Position numbers and translations under genes: made by a program
Shown here: one piece after another, positions 61,415-64,000 of the stretch
Layout of the letters: every line of letters begins with the position of its first letter
How positions within the stretch are numbered: position 1 is the stretch's first letter
From: Muribaculaceae bacterium
GTDB lineage: Bacteria; Bacteroidota; Bacteroidia; Bacteroidales; Muribaculaceae
DNA: 64,000 nt
Direction: 5' to 3'
Assembly (NCBI GenBank): GCA_017548365.1
Contig: JAFZAC010000024.1
Span: forward strand, 1 to 64,000
The notes under the pieces: model-generated
What the model saw: the letters and a program-made list of their open reading frames with translations, nothing else
Told to the model about the DNA's origin: nothing
Databases searched by the model: none

Positions 61415-61585
61415 GTGAAGATACTTCTTTTAACCATAATTCTGGTAGGTATTGCCATCCTTTTGCTGGGAGTGAAGGTGTTCTTCGTCAAGGGAGGACG
61501 TTTCCCTAACACCCACATCGGAAGCAACCCCGAGATGAAGAAGCGTGGAATAAAATGTGTTCAGCACGACGATTACTATAAATGA
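61415..61585 (+). CDS. Conserved 56-residue single-span membrane protein (GTG start)
   Basis: A short gene starting with GTG at 61415 encodes MKILLLTIILVGIAILLLG, a membrane helix, then VKVFFVKGGRFPNTHIGSNP and a cysteine-bearing tail ending CVQHDDYYK. The pattern VKGGxFPNTHIGSN is one that I recall from small proteins across Bacteroidota, usually near other envelope genes. No function is assigned. The good -7 element 23 bases upstream supports it. An OmpH-like lipoprotein gene begins 27 bases after its stop, so they may be co-transcribed. Confidence 0.8.
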   Translation: MKILLLTIILVGIAILLLGVKVFFVKGGRFPNTHIGSNPEMKKRGIKCVQHDDYYK

Positions 61586-61612
61586 TAAAAAATCAATAAC
61601 TATTATACTGAA

Positions 61613-62266
61613 ATGAACAATTTGAAGAACTTAATGAAACTGGCAGTGCTCGCTATGGCCCTTACTATCACCATGGGAGCTTGCAACCAAGACAACAAGA
61701 AAGAAACTAAGAAACAGGAAAAAGTTGATCCTGCCAAGCCAGGACAACATGTTGAAATCAGATACATTGATCAGGATTCTGTGACCAAGAGCTATAATCT
61801 TGCTAAGGACTTCCAGGAAATGGAGACCCGCTTGAACAATGAAATGGATCAAGCGCAAAAGAAGCACGAAGACCAAATTCAAGAGTTCCTTAAAAACGCC
61901 ACTCAAAGGATTCAAGAGAAAGACAAGGCTGGACAAGTCACACAAGACCAGGTAGAAGTGATACAGCTTCCCAATGGAGCTAGCGCTCCCCTGCTCAAAG
62001 CTGATGCTCAGAAATATAATCAAATGATGCAAGCCGCACAGACCGAGCTCTCAAAGCTTCAGCAGAACGCTGCCAACCAGATGCAGTTGAGCCAGAAGCA
62101 GCTCACCGACTCGGTTGACAATTTCTTGAAAGACTTTGCCAAGCAAAACAACTATGATGTAATTCTTTATAAAGCTGCAACCCTCTACATCAACCCAAGC
62201 CTTGATGTTACCGACAAGGTTATCGAGGGCCTTAACAAGCGTTACACCAAGGTTGCCAAGAAGTAA
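61613..62266 (+). CDS. OmpH/Skp-like chaperone lipoprotein
   Basis: The 217-residue protein has a lipoprotein signal with Cys24 (TMGACNQDN). The first conserved strand (VEIRYIDQDSVTKSYNLAKDF) is followed by a long charged coiled coil (about 68-175) and a C-terminal strand region (YDVILYKAATLYINPSLDVT), the standard order of OmpH/Skp chaperones, which carry unfolded outer membrane proteins. The lipid anchor is unlike E. coli Skp, but such variants are common in Bacteroidota. A strong terminator follows. Confidence 0.88.
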   Translation: MNNLKNLMKLAVLAMALTITMGACNQDNKKETKKQEKVDPAKPGQHVEIRYIDQDSVTKSYNLAKDFQEMETRLNNEMDQAQKKHEDQIQEFLKNATQRIQEKDKAGQVTQDQVEVIQLPNGASAPLLKADAQKYNQMMQAAQTELSKLQQNAANQMQLSQKQLTDSVDNFLKDFAKQNNYDVILYKAATLYINPSLDVTDKVIEGLNKRYTKVAKK

Positions 62267-62287
62267 TCACACTTAACAATGATATTA

Positions 62288-62323
62288 ATCACCACTGCCC
62301 CACTACGGCAGTGGTGATTTTTT
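62288..62323 (+). terminator. Terminator of the OmpH-like gene
   Basis: ATCACCACTGCC pairs perfectly with GGCAGTGGTGAT, followed by TTTTT. Confidence 0.9.
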
Positions 62324-62324
62324 C

Positions 62325-62355
62325 TTGCCTGAAATGCGTTTTTTCATTATCTTTG
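62325..62355 (+). promoter_or_regulatory. Promoter of hflX
   Basis: TTG (62325-62327), 20-base spacer, TATCTTTG (62348-62355), 28 bases before the ATG. Confidence 0.65.
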
Positions 62356-62383
62356 CAGTCTCTAGGCAACACATTATATATTT

Positions 62384-63622
62384 ATGGGATTACTTGACGA
62401 TCAGAAACGACATAGCGTTAGCACCGTTGAAGAAGAACGGGCAGTGCTGGTGGGACTTATAACACCTCAACAAAACGAATCTAAAGCCAAGGAATATCTC
62501 GACGAGCTTGACTTCCTCGCCGAGACTGCTGGTGCTGTGACGGTGAAGAAATTCACTCAAAAGTGTGACGCTCCAAACCGCACCACCTTCGTTGGCAAGG
62601 GAAAGCTTGAGGAAATAGCTCTATATATCGAGGAGAACAACATCAATCTTGCAATCTTTGACGATGACCTCAGTCCCAAACAGGTGTCCAACATTGAGAA
62701 GGCTCTGCGTGTGAAAGTTCTCGACCGCACAAGTCTCATCCTCGATATCTTTGCCAAACGTGCCCAGACCGCCAATGCCAAGATGCAGGTGGAGCTGGCA
62801 CAATACCAGTATCTGCTGCCGCGACTCGCGGGTATGTGGACCCACCTCGAGCGTCAACGAGGCGGTATTGGTATGCGCGGTCCTGGTGAGGAGCAAATCG
62901 AGACCGACCGCCGCATCGTCAAGCAAAAAATCTCATTGTTGAAGCAAAAACTCGCCAACTGGGACAAACAGAAGACCATCCAGCGCAAGAACCGCGGCAA
63001 GCTCACCCGCGTGGCGTTGGTTGGCTATACCAACGTGGGCAAATCGACCATCATGAACGTGCTCAGCAAGAGCGACGTGTTTGCCGAGAACAAGCTCTTT
63101 GCCACTCTCGACACCACAGTTCGCAAAGTCGTCATCGACAACCTGCCGTTCCTCTTGACCGATACCGTTGGCTTCATTCGCAAGCTTCCGCATCATCTGG
63201 TGGAGTCGTTCAAGACCACGCTCGACGAGGTGCGCGACAGCGACCTTCTCATCCATGTTGTCGACATTTCCCATCCACAGTTTGAGGAACAGATAGAAGT
63301 TGTGAACAAGACTCTGCAAGACGTGTGTGACTCAGGCGACAAAGAGATGATTATGGTCTTCAACAAGATCGACCAGTTCACTTATGTCGAGAAAGACGAG
63401 GATGACCTCACGCCACGCTTGCGTGAGAACATTCCTCTCGAAGAGCTGCAAGAGACCTGGATGTCGCGCATGGGAAACAACTGCGTCTTTATCAGTGCTA
63501 AAAAGCGTATCAATATCGACGCGCTCAAGCAACTCCTCTACGAGAAAGCCAAGCTAATCCACACTCAGCGCTTCCCATACAACGACTTCCTATTCCAGAA
63601 ATATGATGACCTGGAGAATTAA
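62384..63622 (+). CDS. hflX: Ribosome-splitting GTPase HflX
   Basis: HflX splits stalled or hibernating ribosomes under stress. The 412-residue protein has the N-terminal glycine-rich domain (FVGKGKLEEIALYI, then DDDLSPKQ), the conserved LERQRGGIGMRGPGEEQIE linker, and a GTPase domain with G1 GYTNVGKS (about 214-221), G3 DTVGF and G4 NKID. The ending FLFQKYDD is common. A single gene with promoter; a strong hairpin lies between it and the facing OmpA-family gene. Confidence 0.95.
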   Translation: MGLLDDQKRHSVSTVEEERAVLVGLITPQQNESKAKEYLDELDFLAETAGAVTVKKFTQKCDAPNRTTFVGKGKLEEIALYIEENNINLAIFDDDLSPKQVSNIEKALRVKVLDRTSLILDIFAKRAQTANAKMQVELAQYQYLLPRLAGMWTHLERQRGGIGMRGPGEEQIETDRRIVKQKISLLKQKLANWDKQKTIQRKNRGKLTRVALVGYTNVGKSTIMNVLSKSDVFAENKLFATLDTTVRKVVIDNLPFLLTDTVGFIRKLPHHLVESFKTTLDEVRDSDLLIHVVDISHPQFEEQIEVVNKTLQDVCDSGDKEMIMVFNKIDQFTYVEKDEDDLTPRLRENIPLEELQETWMSRMGNNCVFISAKKRINIDALKQLLYEKAKLIHTQRFPYNDFLFQKYDDLEN

Positions 63623-63674
63623 GTTATAAGTGTTAAGTAATAAGTGTAAAATCTGAACACTCTCCCTAATAAGA

Positions 63675-63705
63675 CAAGGAGCCTGGCGCAATGCCAGGCT
63701 CCTTG
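63675..63705. terminator. Hairpin between hflX and the OmpA-family gene
   Basis: CAAGGAGCCTGGC pairs with GCCAGGCTCCTTG (13 bp). It stands between convergent genes; T-tails are weak on both sides. Confidence 0.75.
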
Positions 63706-63727
63706 ATTATTAATGCAATTCAAAACT

Positions 63728-64000
63728 TTATTTTATCTTGTTCTGGATAGTGCAGATTGAAACGCGGTTCCACTCGGGCTCGCTGAACATCTCGCTGATG
63801 CCGTTGCCCTCGCTCTGGATGCGGCTTGCTTTGATTTTGTACTTGCCGGTGAGCAGGTCGTAAACAGCCTTTGCACGAGCGTTGGCCAGACGGATATTGA
63901 GGTCTTCAGGACCATCCTTAGAAGCATAACCCTTGATGATGCAGGTTGCCTCGGGGTGGTTCTTCAGGAAGATAGCCACGCGCTCTACGTTTGGCATTTG
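63728..64000 (-). CDS. OmpA-family C-terminal peptidoglycan-binding domain, partial
   Basis: The gene runs off the right edge, so only the last 91 or so codons are here. They encode VERVAIFLKNHPEATCIIKG YASKDGPEDLNIRLANARAKAVYD, the end of an OmpA-like domain with the conserved N-x-x-L-A-x-x-R-A segment that binds diaminopimelate in peptidoglycan. The protein ends WNRVSICTIQNKIK. The N-terminal half, presumably a beta-barrel, is outside the window. It converges on hflX. Confidence 0.85.
   Translation of the reverse strand, partial: QMPNVERVAIFLKNHPEATCIIKGYASKDGPEDLNIRLANARAKAVYDLLTGKYKIKASRIQSEGNGISEMFSEPEWNRVSICTIQNKIK

Noticed and set aside
1..64000. tRNA, rRNA, insertion sequences, integrases or attachment sites
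   Set aside because: No cloverleaf, ribosomal RNA sequence, transposase frame or flanking direct repeats were recognised by eye; a covariance-model search would be needed for small RNAs.

Overview
The window comes from a gut-type Bacteroidales chromosome, most likely Muribaculaceae or a close Prevotella-like relative. Three kinds of evidence support this. First, genes repeatedly carry the Bacteroidota -7 promoter motif TAnnTTTG, often with a TTG/TTTG about 19-22 bases upstream, and few have Shine-Dalgarno sites. Second, the gene content is typical: SusE/F-like modules, BspA leucine-rich repeats, a UpxY/NusG-like antiterminator, an EF-G2 paralogue, DUF3127, DUF4878-like and DUF3857 proteins. 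Third, several secreted proteins end in dockerin-like tails. The genus cannot be settled from this sequence. No rRNA, tRNA, CRISPR array, insertion sequence, integrase or prophage was seen.

Layout. 1-184: end of a formylglycine-generating-enzyme-like protein. 358-7388: lipoate ligase followed by a full glycine cleavage cluster (gcvT, gcvH, split gcvPA and gcvPB, lpd). 7547-9151: an unknown membrane-anchored protein and a Sel1-repeat protein. 9252-14110 (minus): GH84 hexosaminidase and M16 peptidase. 14285-16633: Tat-exported Fe-S aldo/keto reductase and a dockerin-tailed esterase. 16734-19596 (minus): NusG-like antiterminator with GDP-fucose genes gmd and fcl. 19847-20850: a small HExxH membrane protein and a DUF2461 protein. 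21105-27823: tetR, tolC-like, membrane-fusion, RND pump and PII-like genes in one array with a candidate operator. 28048-29901: secreted SusE/F-like protein. 30121-34528: hpt, adk, hemW, DUF3857 protein. 34552-36790 (minus): yraN and a phosphoesterase/beta-propeller fusion. 37055-42689: EF-G2-like factor, DUF4878-like lipoprotein, clpB. 42817-45467 (minus): dockerin-tailed SusF-like protein and two tandem beta-barrel proteins. 45813-49222: PD40 propeller and an amidase with a dockerin tail. 49426-52508: DUF3127, rsfS, ftsH. 52545-58002: TPR/HTH membrane regulator and a giant BspA-like dockerin protein. 58290-64000: RlpA-like barrel protein, AT-rich lipoprotein, pepD, a 56-residue membrane protein, OmpH-like lipoprotein, hflX and the end of an OmpA-family gene.

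Most of the window is housekeeping or envelope biology. The strongest lead is that four structurally unrelated exported proteins (esterase, SusF-like, cell-wall amidase, LRR giant) share the same 55-57-residue dockerin-like C-terminus, while a close SusE/F-like paralogue carries a different C-terminal tail. This suggests an undescribed surface-assembly or sorting tag. Other leads are a PII-like protein closing an RND efflux operon, a DUF3127 OB-fold protein ending in an SSB-like acidic tip, an EF-G paralogue lacking the catalytic histidine, and a membrane-spanning TPR/HTH regulator next to the BspA giant.
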